Source: Glaciecola flavus (GTDB taxonomy: Bacteria > Pseudomonadota > Gammaproteobacteria > Enterobacterales > Alteromonadaceae). Taken from it: a stretch of DNA of 64,000 bases. Position numbers and translations under genes: made by a program. This document shows positions 1 to 8,028 of the stretch, in pieces. The notes beneath the pieces were generated by a model. It made no database searches. It was not told the DNA's origin and saw only the letters and a program-made list of their open reading frames with translations. Every line of letters begins with the position of its first letter. Within the stretch, counting starts at the first letter, position 1. The DNA is taken from the NCBI RefSeq assembly GCF_042646125.1, contig NZ_JBHRSW010000018.1:139197-203196 (forward strand), given 5' to 3'.

Positions 1-507
1 TTTTAGAGATGGAAACTGCCTCACAATATCAACGAGATACTCATCAATAAAGGCCTTTTCTCGGTCGAAAATATCTATCTCTGCGTCGGTAACTTCGCCG
101 TGAATAAGCAAAAGCATGCCCACTTCCTGCATTTTTTCAAAGACGGGGTAGAGCGACTTAATACCTTTTACAGCCGCATCAGAATTAGTCGTTGCGCCTG
201 CAGGATAAAGTTTACTCGCGACAATTCCTGCCTCTTTAGCTCTGACAATCTCTTCTGGAGAGCTTGTATTAGTTAAATACAAAGTCATTAAAGGTTCAAA
301 TTGTGCACCTGCAGGTGTCGCCTCTTCAATCCGAGTTTTATAAGCCAGTGCTAATTCGGTGGTTGTGACTGGTGGCACAAGATTTGGCATGACAATAGCG
401 CGTCTAAAACAGCGTGCAGTCGCGGGAACCGTCTCTTTTAAAAGATCACCGTCACGAAAGTGTAAATGCCAATCATCAGGTGCTTGAATAGTTATGGAAT
501 TTGTCAT
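1..507 (-). CDS. pyrC: Dihydroorotase PyrC (N-terminal part, runs off the window)
   Basis: The first 169 residues of a class II dihydroorotase, which interconverts carbamoyl-aspartate and dihydroorotate in pyrimidine synthesis in the cytoplasm. The protein opens MTNSITIQAPDDWHLHFRDG. The HxH of HLHFRDG supplies two zinc ligands, and the following stretch with AIVMPNLVPPV is typical of PyrC. The ATG is the complement of 505-507. The rest of the gene lies beyond the left edge, so the lysine and remaining histidine ligands cannot be checked. It is divergent from the repeat protein that starts at 645. Confidence 0.95.
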   Translation of the reverse strand, partial: MTNSITIQAPDDWHLHFRDGDLLKETVPATARCFRRAIVMPNLVPPVTTTELALAYKTRIEEATPAGAQFEPLMTLYLTNTSSPEEIVRAKEAGIVASKLYPAGATTNSDAAVKGIKSLYPVFEKMQEVGMLLLIHGEVTDAEIDIFDREKAFIDEYLVDIVRQFPSLK

Positions 508-644
508 TTGTAAAGTTAAACGTACTTAAGATACCTGTATTATGCCCTATCGCTGGAAATAACTCATTAAAAGCGCTTGATTTATTTAGCGAGTTATTAA
601 GAATAAGCACATACTATCCAATAAATAAACTCTCGAATCGAAAT

Positions 645-1775
645 ATGCAAGAAAACAGTCACAGTCAAGCTCAAAGCGCAAGAAAGACCAACAAACTCTG
701 GCTACTCGTATTGGGTTTGTTTGCGCTTGTATTCGGTGTGAGTTTATACAAGCAGTGGCCTCTAGGCAGCCAATCCGCAGACCAATCCATTGGAGAAAAA
801 ACGCCATGGGACGACAGATTGTTAGCTTGCAACGATGTCGAATCAGCAGAAGAGACTGACGCGTTTAACACTTGTCTATCAATGGCCAAAGAGGGCTGGC
901 CTCACGCACAAAAGAAAGTAGCGTGGGCTTACACAAGAAAAGGTGAGTTTCAGGATTGGAAAAAGGCCTATGATTGGGTCATTGTGCTATCAAAATATGA
1001 ACAGAGCGCTGAATTACTGCGCTATGTCATGCTACTCAGCCTAGGACAAACGGAAGAAGACAAAACCTTCGGAGAAAAAGGCATCAAGCGACTGGCCAAC
1101 ATCAATTATGGCCCCGCAGCAGCGTATTTAGGCGCGCTGTATAAACTTGATCAAAACACCCTAGCAAAAACATCCAGTGCAATTTGGTTGTTTAAACGGG
1201 CATACGAGCAAGCCCCTGAACTATTCAGTGCCTTTGATTTAGCCGCAATGTATAGCAACGGTTTCGGAGTAGAAAAAAATTACGAAAAAGCACGCAATGT
1301 GCTTCTAAAACATGCCGATTTGCGTTTCCCTATCACCACAAACAATGTGGCTTGGTATTTTGCTACAATAGACTCTCAGGCCTTACTCATGCCTCAAAAG
1401 GCCATTGCACTTGCCAAAAGCGTGACAAATGACGAAAACCACAAAGACAATCATGTATACATAGACACATTGGCTGCTGCGTACGCAGCTAATGAAGAGT
1501 TTGAACTTGCAGAATCCGAACAAGAGAGAGCCTTAGCTCTGCTATTATCAGCAAGTGAAAATGATACAGAAAGTACAAGAAACCAGAATCTAATAAAAGA
1601 GTATGAAGAACGTTTGGCATCGTACAAAAACAAAGAGAGAGCTGTCACGATCTCCTTATACAAAGAGTCCGACAAATTTTTTAGTAGAATAAAACGCTCG
1701 ATTGAAAACGGCTTACTTAGAACTCTCAATAAACGAGCCGAAGCCCCCACACTCATCACTAGGGTCGATGACTAA
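645..1775 (+). CDS. Membrane-anchored TPR/Sel1-like repeat protein
   Basis: A 376-residue protein of unknown function. The frame is open from 501, but that start would overlap pyrC. The ATG at 645 (MQENSHSQAQ) gives a short cytoplasmic head followed directly by one membrane segment (LWLLVLGLFALVFGVSLY, about residues 20-38). The rest is helical with Sel1/TPR-like units, for example AAMYSNGFGVEKNYEKAR and HAQKKVAWAYTRKGEF, so a periplasmic protein-binding scaffold is likely. No catalytic motif is visible. The basic, low-complexity C-terminus (KNKERAV, IKRSIENG) is not part of the repeats. It has no close operon partner. Confidence 0.7.
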   Translation: MQENSHSQAQSARKTNKLWLLVLGLFALVFGVSLYKQWPLGSQSADQSIGEKTPWDDRLLACNDVESAEETDAFNTCLSMAKEGWPHAQKKVAWAYTRKGEFQDWKKAYDWVIVLSKYEQSAELLRYVMLLSLGQTEEDKTFGEKGIKRLANINYGPAAAYLGALYKLDQNTLAKTSSAIWLFKRAYEQAPELFSAFDLAAMYSNGFGVEKNYEKARNVLLKHADLRFPITTNNVAWYFATIDSQALLMPQKAIALAKSVTNDENHKDNHVYIDTLAAAYAANEEFELAESEQERALALLLSASENDTESTRNQNLIKEYEERLASYKNKERAVTISLYKESDKFFSRIKRSIENGLLRTLNKRAEAPTLITRVDD

Positions 1776-1908
1776 GCTCGAATATTGCTAAGATCGTTTT
1801 CTGCCACACTTTCGTGACAAAAATTTTAGCCATACTTAAGGTTTGTGAGTGGTGTTTTGTATATAATCTGCCCTAGAACGTCCTTGTTGAACAAAAGAAG
1901 TTTGAACC

Positions 1909-3651
1909 ATGCATCAACAAATTAGTATTTTAAATTTAGTAGAACAGCCTTCGGCTTTGACAAAATTTGGTGTCTGGCTAATGGATCAGGTAATGGGTAT
2001 TGCGAAAATGAATGCGCTTTACCAGCAGCACAACATGCATGGCCTGAGTAAAGAAGCCTTTTCAGACAAGATAGTAGAATTATTGTCGCTAGAACTGGAA
2101 GGTATACAAGATTTACAGAACAAAGTCCCTGCAGATGGCCCTGTCGTCATCGCCAGTAACCACCCCTTTGGTGGTATAGAAGGCGTGATATTGGCGCGAG
2201 CAATAAGTGAGGTGCGACCCGATTTAAAAGTGCTTGCAAATAAGGGCTTGGGTATATTTTCTGAATTGAGTGACTATTTTATATTCACTAATCCCCTCTC
2301 TGCCAATGACCCCAAAAATGCACCTTCGTTACGTCAATGTATTTCCCACGTGCGCGAAGGAAACAGCCTACTTATTTTTCCTGCTGGTCGCGTATCGCAC
2401 TTTGACCATCAAGGTAAACGCATTGTCGAGCACGACTGGAATAAAATCGTTGGCAAACTGGCAGGACAGGCAAATTGTGCGTATCTACCCGTATTTGTCA
2501 GCGGAAAAAACTCTGATTGGTTTTATCGCATTGAAAAAGTCTACTTTAAGTTGCGCATGTTTCTTCTCGGGCGAGAAATATTAAACAAACGCGGTGACAA
2601 AATTCGCGTCTCAACTGGGTATCCTGTTGCAAGTAAATATTTAGCCGCTGACAACAATGATGAAAAAGCAGAGCTTTGCCGTGCCCTCAGTTATGCACAA
2701 GATGCGGCTTGGCGTTATGAATGGCCTGCAGATAAGGTTATCCAGCTTAAACCTATAGCAGCGCCGGAAAACAAACAGCAGATCGCTGAAGAAATCTCAC
2801 AACTGCCAAAAGAGCAACATTTGGTGAGTTTTAAATCCTATGACGTTTATTATGCGATGCAGTCACAAGCACCCACTATCGTCAATGAAATTGCCCGTCT
2901 TCGTGAAATAGTATTCAGAGAGCACAACGAGGGTAGTGGCGAGCCCATCGACACTGACGAATTTGACGCCACTTATACCCATTTATTTATTGTAAACAGG
3001 GATAACCACGATATTATCGGCGCATACAGAATGGGGCGTACGGACTTATTGCAGGAAAAGTTTGGTAAAAAAGGCCTGTATTTAAGCAAAATGTTTGATT
3101 TTAAATCAAACTTTGTTAACCAACGAGAGCCCAGTATTGAATTGGGCAGATCGTTTGTTGTACCTGAGTATCAAGGTTCTTATCATGGTCTATTTTTATT
3201 ATGGCGAGGTTTAGGCTCGTTTGTTTGTAAATTCCCTCAATATCGAACGTTTTACGGTACCGTATCAATAAGTAAACTGTATGACCCAAGAAGTGTGCGC
3301 CTCATTGAGGAAGTATTAATTGATCACAACGCCACTATTGACGTGACCCCATATAATAGTTTTGAATTTGATCTCCATCCTGAGTTGCATCAATTTTGCC
3401 GTAGCAAAAATCGTAAAGAAGAGCTTTCAGCTTTACTGCAAAGTATTGAAAGTGATGGAAAAGACATCCCTATACTAGCCAAGCAATATCGAAAAATGGG
3501 CGCACGTTTTCACGCTTTGGGTATTGATAAAAGCTTTAATCATACCCCCGGTTTATTACTGAGTGTTGACTTTCCTAACACACCCGACAAGCTACTCAAG
3601 TTGTATGCCGGTGAAGGTTGGCTGACTTATAGAAACTACCAAGCAGAATAA
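1909..3651 (+). CDS. OlsF-like bifunctional acyltransferase (PlsC-like domain fused to an OlsB-like GNAT domain)
   Basis: 580 residues in two parts. Residues about 80-270 resemble the lysophospholipid acyltransferase fold; the motif reads SNHPFGGIEG, with Glu where an Asp is common, followed by FPAGRVS. Residues about 320-470 resemble the N-acyltransferase OlsB: LREIVFREHNEG, HLFIVNRD, GAYRMGR, ELGRSFV and LLWRGLG. OlsF of Serratia has this arrangement and makes ornithine lipid by N-acylating ornithine from acyl-ACP and then O-acylating the product, at the inner face of the membrane. The same function is inferred here. ATG 1909 is the only sensible start. A strong terminator follows, so the gene appears monocistronic. 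Confidence 0.75.
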   Translation: MHQQISILNLVEQPSALTKFGVWLMDQVMGIAKMNALYQQHNMHGLSKEAFSDKIVELLSLELEGIQDLQNKVPADGPVVIASNHPFGGIEGVILARAISEVRPDLKVLANKGLGIFSELSDYFIFTNPLSANDPKNAPSLRQCISHVREGNSLLIFPAGRVSHFDHQGKRIVEHDWNKIVGKLAGQANCAYLPVFVSGKNSDWFYRIEKVYFKLRMFLLGREILNKRGDKIRVSTGYPVASKYLAADNNDEKAELCRALSYAQDAAWRYEWPADKVIQLKPIAAPENKQQIAEEISQLPKEQHLVSFKSYDVYYAMQSQAPTIVNEIARLREIVFREHNEGSGEPIDTDEFDATYTHLFIVNRDNHDIIGAYRMGRTDLLQEKFGKKGLYLSKMFDFKSNFVNQREPSIELGRSFVVPEYQGSYHGLFLLWRGLGSFVCKFPQYRTFYGTVSISKLYDPRSVRLIEEVLIDHNATIDVTPYNSFEFDLHPELHQFCRSKNRKEELSALLQSIESDGKDIPILAKQYRKMGARFHALGIDKSFNHTPGLLLSVDFPNTPDKLLKLYAGEGWLTYRNYQAE

Positions 3652-3661
3652 ATTTACATAT

Positions 3662-3693
3662 AAAAAAAGCCACGTAATGACGTGGCTTTTTTT
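3662..3693. terminator. Rho-independent, probably bidirectional terminator
   Basis: The stem GCCACGT/ACGTGGC has an AATG loop and is flanked by A7 on the left and T7 on the right, so it reads as a terminator on both strands. It separates the OlsF-like gene from the convergent DinB-fold gene. Confidence 0.9.
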
Positions 3694-3741
3694 ACTTACA
3701 AATACGTAAGAGTAAATTACTTGTCGACAATTGCTCCGATA

Positions 3742-4245
3742 CTAAGCAGAGCGGGTCAAATGCGTTATTGTGGCCGGTGCGTAGCCAAAAAACTCTGGAA
3801 TAGACTTATTTTGCATTCCACAGATGATACGAATAAGCGCATAATGGTGAATTGCATGGCTGGTCACAAATACTAGCTCGCGCTCAACTGTCGAGTTGCA
3901 AGTCGCAGACTTTGTGTCATTGATGTCTATTTCACTAGTGACCTTAATTGATTTTTCTCTATCACTCTGATCCAGTTTAGACAACCAATCAATAATCGAC
4001 TCTAAAATTTCTGTCGCAGCGTGTGGAAACTGTTCCACTTGGTTGTGGCGATGACGTTTATTGTAGTCCACGTGACCGTCATTGGAACCACTCATCAAAG
4101 CTAAAAAGTGATCGATAACATGACGCAAATGTGCACCAATACTACTAGGAAAATGAGGTTGAATAGAACTTTGATATTCTTTTAGCGATAAGCCATCAAG
4201 TAAATCAATTGCTTGTTCCACAATTTGTATATAACTATTTGACAT
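3742..4245 (-). CDS. DinB-fold putative metal-dependent protein
   Basis: 167 residues. This resembles the DinB/YfiT four-helix family, whose members bind a divalent metal through three histidines and include thiol-dependent transferases. The candidate ligands are visible: a cluster in the second helix (GAHLRHVIDHF, His39, 42 and 46) and SHAIHHYALIR in the last helix. The substrate is unknown. Its start (MSNSYIQIVEQ) lies 490 bp from the blc start with nothing else between the two genes apart from blc itself. Convergent with the OlsF-like gene across the terminator. Confidence 0.7.
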   Translation of the reverse strand: MSNSYIQIVEQAIDLLDGLSLKEYQSSIQPHFPSSIGAHLRHVIDHFLALMSGSNDGHVDYNKRHRHNQVEQFPHAATEILESIIDWLSKLDQSDREKSIKVTSEIDINDTKSATCNSTVERELVFVTSHAIHHYALIRIICGMQNKSIPEFFGYAPATITHLTRSA

Positions 4246-4395
4246 TAATGTCCCTTTCTCCGGTGCTTTAGAGCAACTTCTTATATGTTTCTCTCGGTGA
4301 GCGTCTGTGTTTTACGCCGTTATTATCATTGCACAATTATACGATAATGCTAGACCTAAACTGTTGTATTTTTCTTTCAAAAGTATGTTTTTTTG

Positions 4396-4905
4396 TCAAT
4401 TTTTGACAAAAATCAAATCTTCCACGGGAAAACCCTTACTTTTTGCGAATTCAATACTTTGATTCAAGCTAAACTCGTCTAGTATAGGGCGGCGCGACAA
4501 AATCCACAAATATTCTCTACTCGGTCCTGTCACAATTGCCCAATCGTAGTTGTCTTTATCCAAATCTGCAATCACGTAACTCGCATAAAATGGGCCGAAA
4601 AAAGATACTTTTAGATGACCCACATCCTCATCTGAGACAAAGTAAGCTTTACCTTCTGCTACATCCCATTTGTTCTCTTCCTCATTGTAGCCCGTGTTGA
4701 CCACTTTTATCGAACCATCGTTATTGAGAGTATAAGTCGCAGTAATTTTTGACAAACCACGCTCAAAAGGGTGATCCAGTCGGGCAATTTCATACCAACG
4801 CCCCAAGTAGCGTGTTTTATCAAAGTTACTGACAGGCTCAATACCGTCTGGGATTTGCGTGCAGCTGACTAACAACAAGCCAGTAAAAAGTAAAAAAAAT
4901 TTCAT
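4396..4905 (-). CDS. blc: Outer-membrane lipocalin Blc
   Basis: A 169-residue bacterial lipocalin, a lipid-binding beta-barrel anchored in the outer membrane. The frame can be opened at 4935, but the ATG at 4905 gives a normal lipoprotein signal (MKFFLLFTGLLLVSC) with the lipidated Cys at residue 15. The lipocalin signature GRWYEIARLDHPFERG follows, and later motifs (NEEENKWDVAEGKA, YLWILSRRP) match Blc. It is divergent from the aldo/keto reductase; about 60 bp separate the two starts, and two copies of the recurring CTGT motif fall in that gap. Confidence 0.92.
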   Translation of the reverse strand: MKFFLLFTGLLLVSCTQIPDGIEPVSNFDKTRYLGRWYEIARLDHPFERGLSKITATYTLNNDGSIKVVNTGYNEEENKWDVAEGKAYFVSDEDVGHLKVSFFGPFYASYVIADLDKDNYDWAIVTGPSREYLWILSRRPILDEFSLNQSIEFAKSKGFPVEDLIFVKN

Positions 4906-4969
4906 TTGGTCGATTAGAGGCTGTATAAAGGTCAATCATACCACTTTCGACTAGGATCTGTTGACTAAA

Positions 4970-5956
4970 ATGACCAGCAACAATGGCAAACTACCGATTC
5001 ACAAACACATTCCTCATGCCTCCAGAATCGTATACGGCGGCATGCACTTAGGCGGAGGATGGAATAAAAACCCAATTAGTAAAGACGATGAGATTCAGGC
5101 GCAAGATTTACTTGAAACCGCACTTGCTAATGGCATTAATACGCTAGACTTAGCGGACATTTACACGTTTGGGAAAGCCGAAGAAGTGATTGGGCGAGTT
5201 TTCAAAAAAGCGCCACATTTAATAGACAAACTTATCATTCAAAGCAAACTTGGTATCAAACTCACCCATGATGCCAAAGTAAAGCAATACGATTTATCCG
5301 CCTCATGGGCTGAAAAAGGATTAGACGCCATTCTAAAACGTTTACGAATAGAGAAACTCGATGTCTTATTTTTACATCGCCCCGACCCATTGATGGAAAT
5401 TGAGTCACTCGCCACAACCCTCAATAAAAATTACGAGCATGACAAGTTTGAATATTTAGCACTATCAAATATGCACGCCGGTCAAATGGCCTACATTCAA
5501 AGTAATGTTAGCATGCCTGTTATTGCCAATCAGCTAGAGATGAGTTTACTCGCATCAGATTTTGTGGAGGATGCCATTACTGTTAACATGGATATAAACA
5601 GCCAAGTGGGCTTTCCCAGAGGGACAATTGAGTATTGTTTACCTCAAGGTATTCAACTGCAGGCCTGGGCATCTCTAGCACAAGGCATATTTGACCCGAA
5701 CCATACGAATACCGAAGTAACGCGCGAGATAATTGATACTAGGTTACTAGTTGGCGAATTGGCAGAAAATTACAACACCTCGCCTTCCGCTATCGTCTTA
5801 GCATGGTTGATGCGCCACCCTGCAATGATTCAACCCGTCATCGGCACCACTACGCCAAAACGTCTTGTCGAGGCTGCAGAAGCGGGTAAAATATTACTGT
5901 CACGAGACGATTGGTATCATTTACTCGAGACGCGTCGAGGGCGAGAGGTGCCCTAG
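4970..5956 (+). CDS. Aldo/keto reductase (YdhF-like)
   Basis: About 328 residues forming an NADPH-dependent TIM-barrel oxidoreductase. Family marks are RIVYGGMHLGGGWN near the N-terminus, the active-site region LDLADIYTFGKAEEVIG, LHRPDPLME and the late cofactor-binding stretch QPVIGTTTPKRLVEA. Closest in feel to E. coli YdhF; the physiological substrate is unknown. A TTG at 4961 is also in frame and has an AGGA 4 nt upstream, but that AGGA belongs to a recurring intergenic motif (AGGATCTGTTGACT), so I prefer ATG 4970. It converges on the DUF1289 gene. Confidence 0.85.
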   Translation: MTSNNGKLPIHKHIPHASRIVYGGMHLGGGWNKNPISKDDEIQAQDLLETALANGINTLDLADIYTFGKAEEVIGRVFKKAPHLIDKLIIQSKLGIKLTHDAKVKQYDLSASWAEKGLDAILKRLRIEKLDVLFLHRPDPLMEIESLATTLNKNYEHDKFEYLALSNMHAGQMAYIQSNVSMPVIANQLEMSLLASDFVEDAITVNMDINSQVGFPRGTIEYCLPQGIQLQAWASLAQGIFDPNHTNTEVTREIIDTRLLVGELAENYNTSPSAIVLAWLMRHPAMIQPVIGTTTPKRLVEAAEAGKILLSRDDWYHLLETRRGREVP

Positions 5957-5984
5957 TTTGCGCTTTGACTCAAGTTTAGCTCGC

Positions 5985-6167
5985 TTATTTTTGACCGACG
6001 CGTCGCCTAGCGACACTGGCCAAGATCACGGCTTTGCGTTCATCTGTTGCTTGGCTCCACTCAACAATTTCGTCTATTGTGCGTTTGCAGCCAATGCATA
6101 TATCGTTGTTATCAAGACAACAATTTCTAATACACGGTGACGTAAATTTTTCAGATGGCTGAGTCAT
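5985..6167 (-). CDS. DUF1289 small cysteine-rich protein
   Basis: 60 residues with the conserved cysteine pattern of DUF1289 (SPCIRNCCLDNNDICIGCKR) followed by TIDEIVEW. The cysteines suggest a small metal-binding fold, but the function of the family is unknown. It lies 32 bp downstream of folE on the same strand and is probably co-transcribed with it. Confidence 0.85.
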   Translation of the reverse strand: MTQPSEKFTSPCIRNCCLDNNDICIGCKRTIDEIVEWSQATDERKAVILASVARRRVGQK

Positions 6168-6199
6168 CTCATAAAGGTTTTTGTGTAGGTAAAGATCGC

Positions 6200-6901
6200 T
6201 TAGTTTAAGCCAAAAAACTGTCTTTTCATCTCTCGGTCTGTTTTGAACACCCCACCCAATGAGGACGTCTTGGTGTAAGAGCTTGTATCGCGAATACCTC
6301 TTGCTTTTACACAGTAGTGAGTGGCATTGATGCTAACCGCGACATCTTGGCTGCCTGTTAATGCTTGCAATGCAACCATCACTTGCTGCGTCAGACGCTC
6401 TTGCACTTGCGGTCTTTGCGCAAAAAAAGTAACTAAACGATTGATTTTGCTCAAACCAATCACCGTATCCTTAGGAATGTATGCGACGCTAGCGGTGCCA
6501 TCAATGGTTACGAAGTGATGCTCACAAGTTGAGGTCAAACTAATATCGGTAACTTGAACCGGTTCCTCTATAGACATCTTATTTTCAATTTGTGTGATTT
6601 TTGGAAAATTTTTGTAGTCAAGGCCACTAAATATTTCATCCACAAACATCTTTGCAATCCGCTTTGGCGTATCTTGCAGACTATCATCAGACAAGTCCAA
6701 CCCGAGGGCTCCCATGATGTCGTGCATAGCGACTTGCACTTTTTGACGTTTTTCAGCGTCTGACAAGGTATTTTTTATCATAGGTGTTTCAAGCCCTGCA
6801 TTAATCAAGGCCGTTCTAACCAACTTTGCTTGAGGCGATATACCCGATTCACCTTCTACCAAATGTACAGCATCTTTTGTTACGGTAGATTTTGCTAGCA
6901 T
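6200..6901 (-). CDS. folE: GTP cyclohydrolase I (FolE, type IA)
   Basis: 233 residues, catalysing the first step of tetrahydrofolate and pterin synthesis: GTP to 7,8-dihydroneopterin triphosphate. The zinc ligands of the family are present as Cys126 and His129 in TSTCEHHFVTIDG and Cys197 in THYCVKARG. IGLSKINRLV and FFAQRPQVQERLT are family motifs. About 15 extra residues sit at the N-terminus compared with E. coli FolE. It is divergent from folM, another pterin gene, with a long palindrome in the shared upstream region. Confidence 0.97.
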   Translation of the reverse strand: MLAKSTVTKDAVHLVEGESGISPQAKLVRTALINAGLETPMIKNTLSDAEKRQKVQVAMHDIMGALGLDLSDDSLQDTPKRIAKMFVDEIFSGLDYKNFPKITQIENKMSIEEPVQVTDISLTSTCEHHFVTIDGTASVAYIPKDTVIGLSKINRLVTFFAQRPQVQERLTQQVMVALQALTGSQDVAVSINATHYCVKARGIRDTSSYTKTSSLGGVFKTDREMKRQFFGLN

Positions 6902-6995
6902 TCCAAATCCAATTTATTGTCTTGATACAATTATATACGCACCGAAGTGCAAAATAGGTTTAAAATCATTCCATACAACAAGAATGAATTGGTGA

Positions 6996-7128
6996 AGAAT
7001 TGTACTTACTAGATTAATCGCCTACTAGAACAAAAACGCGGCAAGTATATCCATATACGCTTTAGTTTTTCATCCCTGAAAAACAAATTTTGATTCTAGT
7101 AGGCGATTAATCTAGCAAGTGCAATTCT
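6996..7128. repeat. Long palindromic element, copy 1 (35-bp arms, 63-nt core)
   Basis: Arms at 6996-7030 and 7094-7128 are inverted repeats matching at 33 of 35 positions; their inner part reads GATTAATCGCCTACTAGAA. The 63-nt centre, read on the minus strand, matches the centre of the palindrome at 50476-50609 at about 53 of 63 positions with no gaps, while the arms of the two copies are unrelated. The core itself can form two small hairpins (TTTTTCA/TGAAAAA and GTATAT/ATATAC). It occupies most of the 419-bp gap between divergent folE and folM. No reading frame of note is present. Confidence 0.9.
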
Positions 7129-7248
7129 GCCATAAGCCTTAAGCCGTAAGAATAAATCGAGAAGATATTCCCAAGCTTATGATACATTTAGCGATCTGAG
7201 TGAATAAGCTTCGCGTATAACAGACCACTTATCAATCTCTGTTTGTAG

Positions 7249-7266
7249 ATTGTGTTTGTACACAAT
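7249..7266. promoter_or_regulatory. Candidate operator upstream of folM
   Basis: A perfect inverted repeat ATTGTG-N6-CACAAT about 55 bp before the folM start, inside a looser outer pair GTTTG...CAAAC (7241-7282). The size fits a dimeric regulator site, but I cannot name a regulator. Confidence 0.3.
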
Positions 7267-7320
7267 GCTAAGCGAAACAAACTCTCATAAAAGACCACAA
7301 CGCAAGGAATCACGTCTTAC

Positions 7321-8028
7321 ATGACAGCACCAATACTTATTACCGGTGGCGCCCAACGACTTGGCTTAGCCATTGCCGATGATCTTCTTTTAAAGAATCA
7401 GCCTGTAATTGTAACATACCGGAGCAAAAAACCATCACTAGATATACTAAATGAAAAGGGAGCAATACTTATTCAAGCAAATTTTGCACACGCAGACGGT
7501 ATAGCTAAGTTTATAGGCGCCTTGAAAGAAGAGACCGATCGTTTACGAGGTATTATTCATAATGCTTCGGACTGGGCGAAAGAAAAACCCGACAGTGACT
7601 ATAATGCTCTGCTATTAAACATGATGAATGTGCATGTAAATGCGCCTTATCAAATCAACTTGGCCTGTCAAAACATGCTAGAAAACAACGGCAATTTTGC
7701 TGACATTATCCATATGACAGATTTTGTACAAGAAAAAGGTAGTCAAAAACACATTGCTTATGCAGCCAGCAAAGCGGCGTTGCACAATTTAACGCTTTCT
7801 TTTAGCGCGCTTTTAGCGCCAAAAGTAAAAGTAAACAGCATTGCTCCAGCTTTGCTTATGTTCAACGAATGGGACGATCAAAATTACCGACAACGAGCAC
7901 TAAAAAAATCGCTGCTACAAAACTGCCCTGGTGCCAAAGAAGCCGTCAATGCGGTCAATTTTATACTTAATAGTGACTATGTGACTGGACAGGTGCTGCA
8001 TTTGAATGGTGGGAGACACTTGAAGTAA
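7321..8028 (+). CDS. folM: FolM-like pteridine reductase (short-chain dehydrogenase)
   Basis: 235 residues. FolM reduces dihydromonapterin to tetrahydromonapterin with NADPH and has weak dihydrofolate reductase activity. The nucleotide-binding motif TGGAQRLG sits at residues 8-15, and the catalytic Tyr/Lys are in YAASKAALH. The C-terminal NGGRHLK is typical of FolM. Divergence from folE (GTP cyclohydrolase) supports a pterin role. Its stop codon shares one base with the start of the next gene (TAATG), so the TonB-dependent receptor is probably translated by coupling. Confidence 0.85.
   Translation: MTAPILITGGAQRLGLAIADDLLLKNQPVIVTYRSKKPSLDILNEKGAILIQANFAHADGIAKFIGALKEETDRLRGIIHNASDWAKEKPDSDYNALLLNMMNVHVNAPYQINLACQNMLENNGNFADIIHMTDFVQEKGSQKHIAYAASKAALHNLTLSFSALLAPKVKVNSIAPALLMFNEWDDQNYRQRALKKSLLQNCPGAKEAVNAVNFILNSDYVTGQVLHLNGGRHLK

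Noticed and set aside
3682..3876. Small plus-strand frame over the end of the DinB-fold gene
   Set aside because: It begins within the terminator and runs antisense to a well-supported gene.
4961..4969. TTG start for the aldo/keto reductase with AGGA as ribosome-binding site
   Set aside because: The AGGA and TTG are both part of a recurring intergenic motif found beside unrelated genes, so they are poor evidence for a start. ATG 4970 is kept.
6996..7128. Palindromes as transcription terminators
   Set aside because: They lie between divergent starts, where no transcript ends, and no T-run follows the arms.
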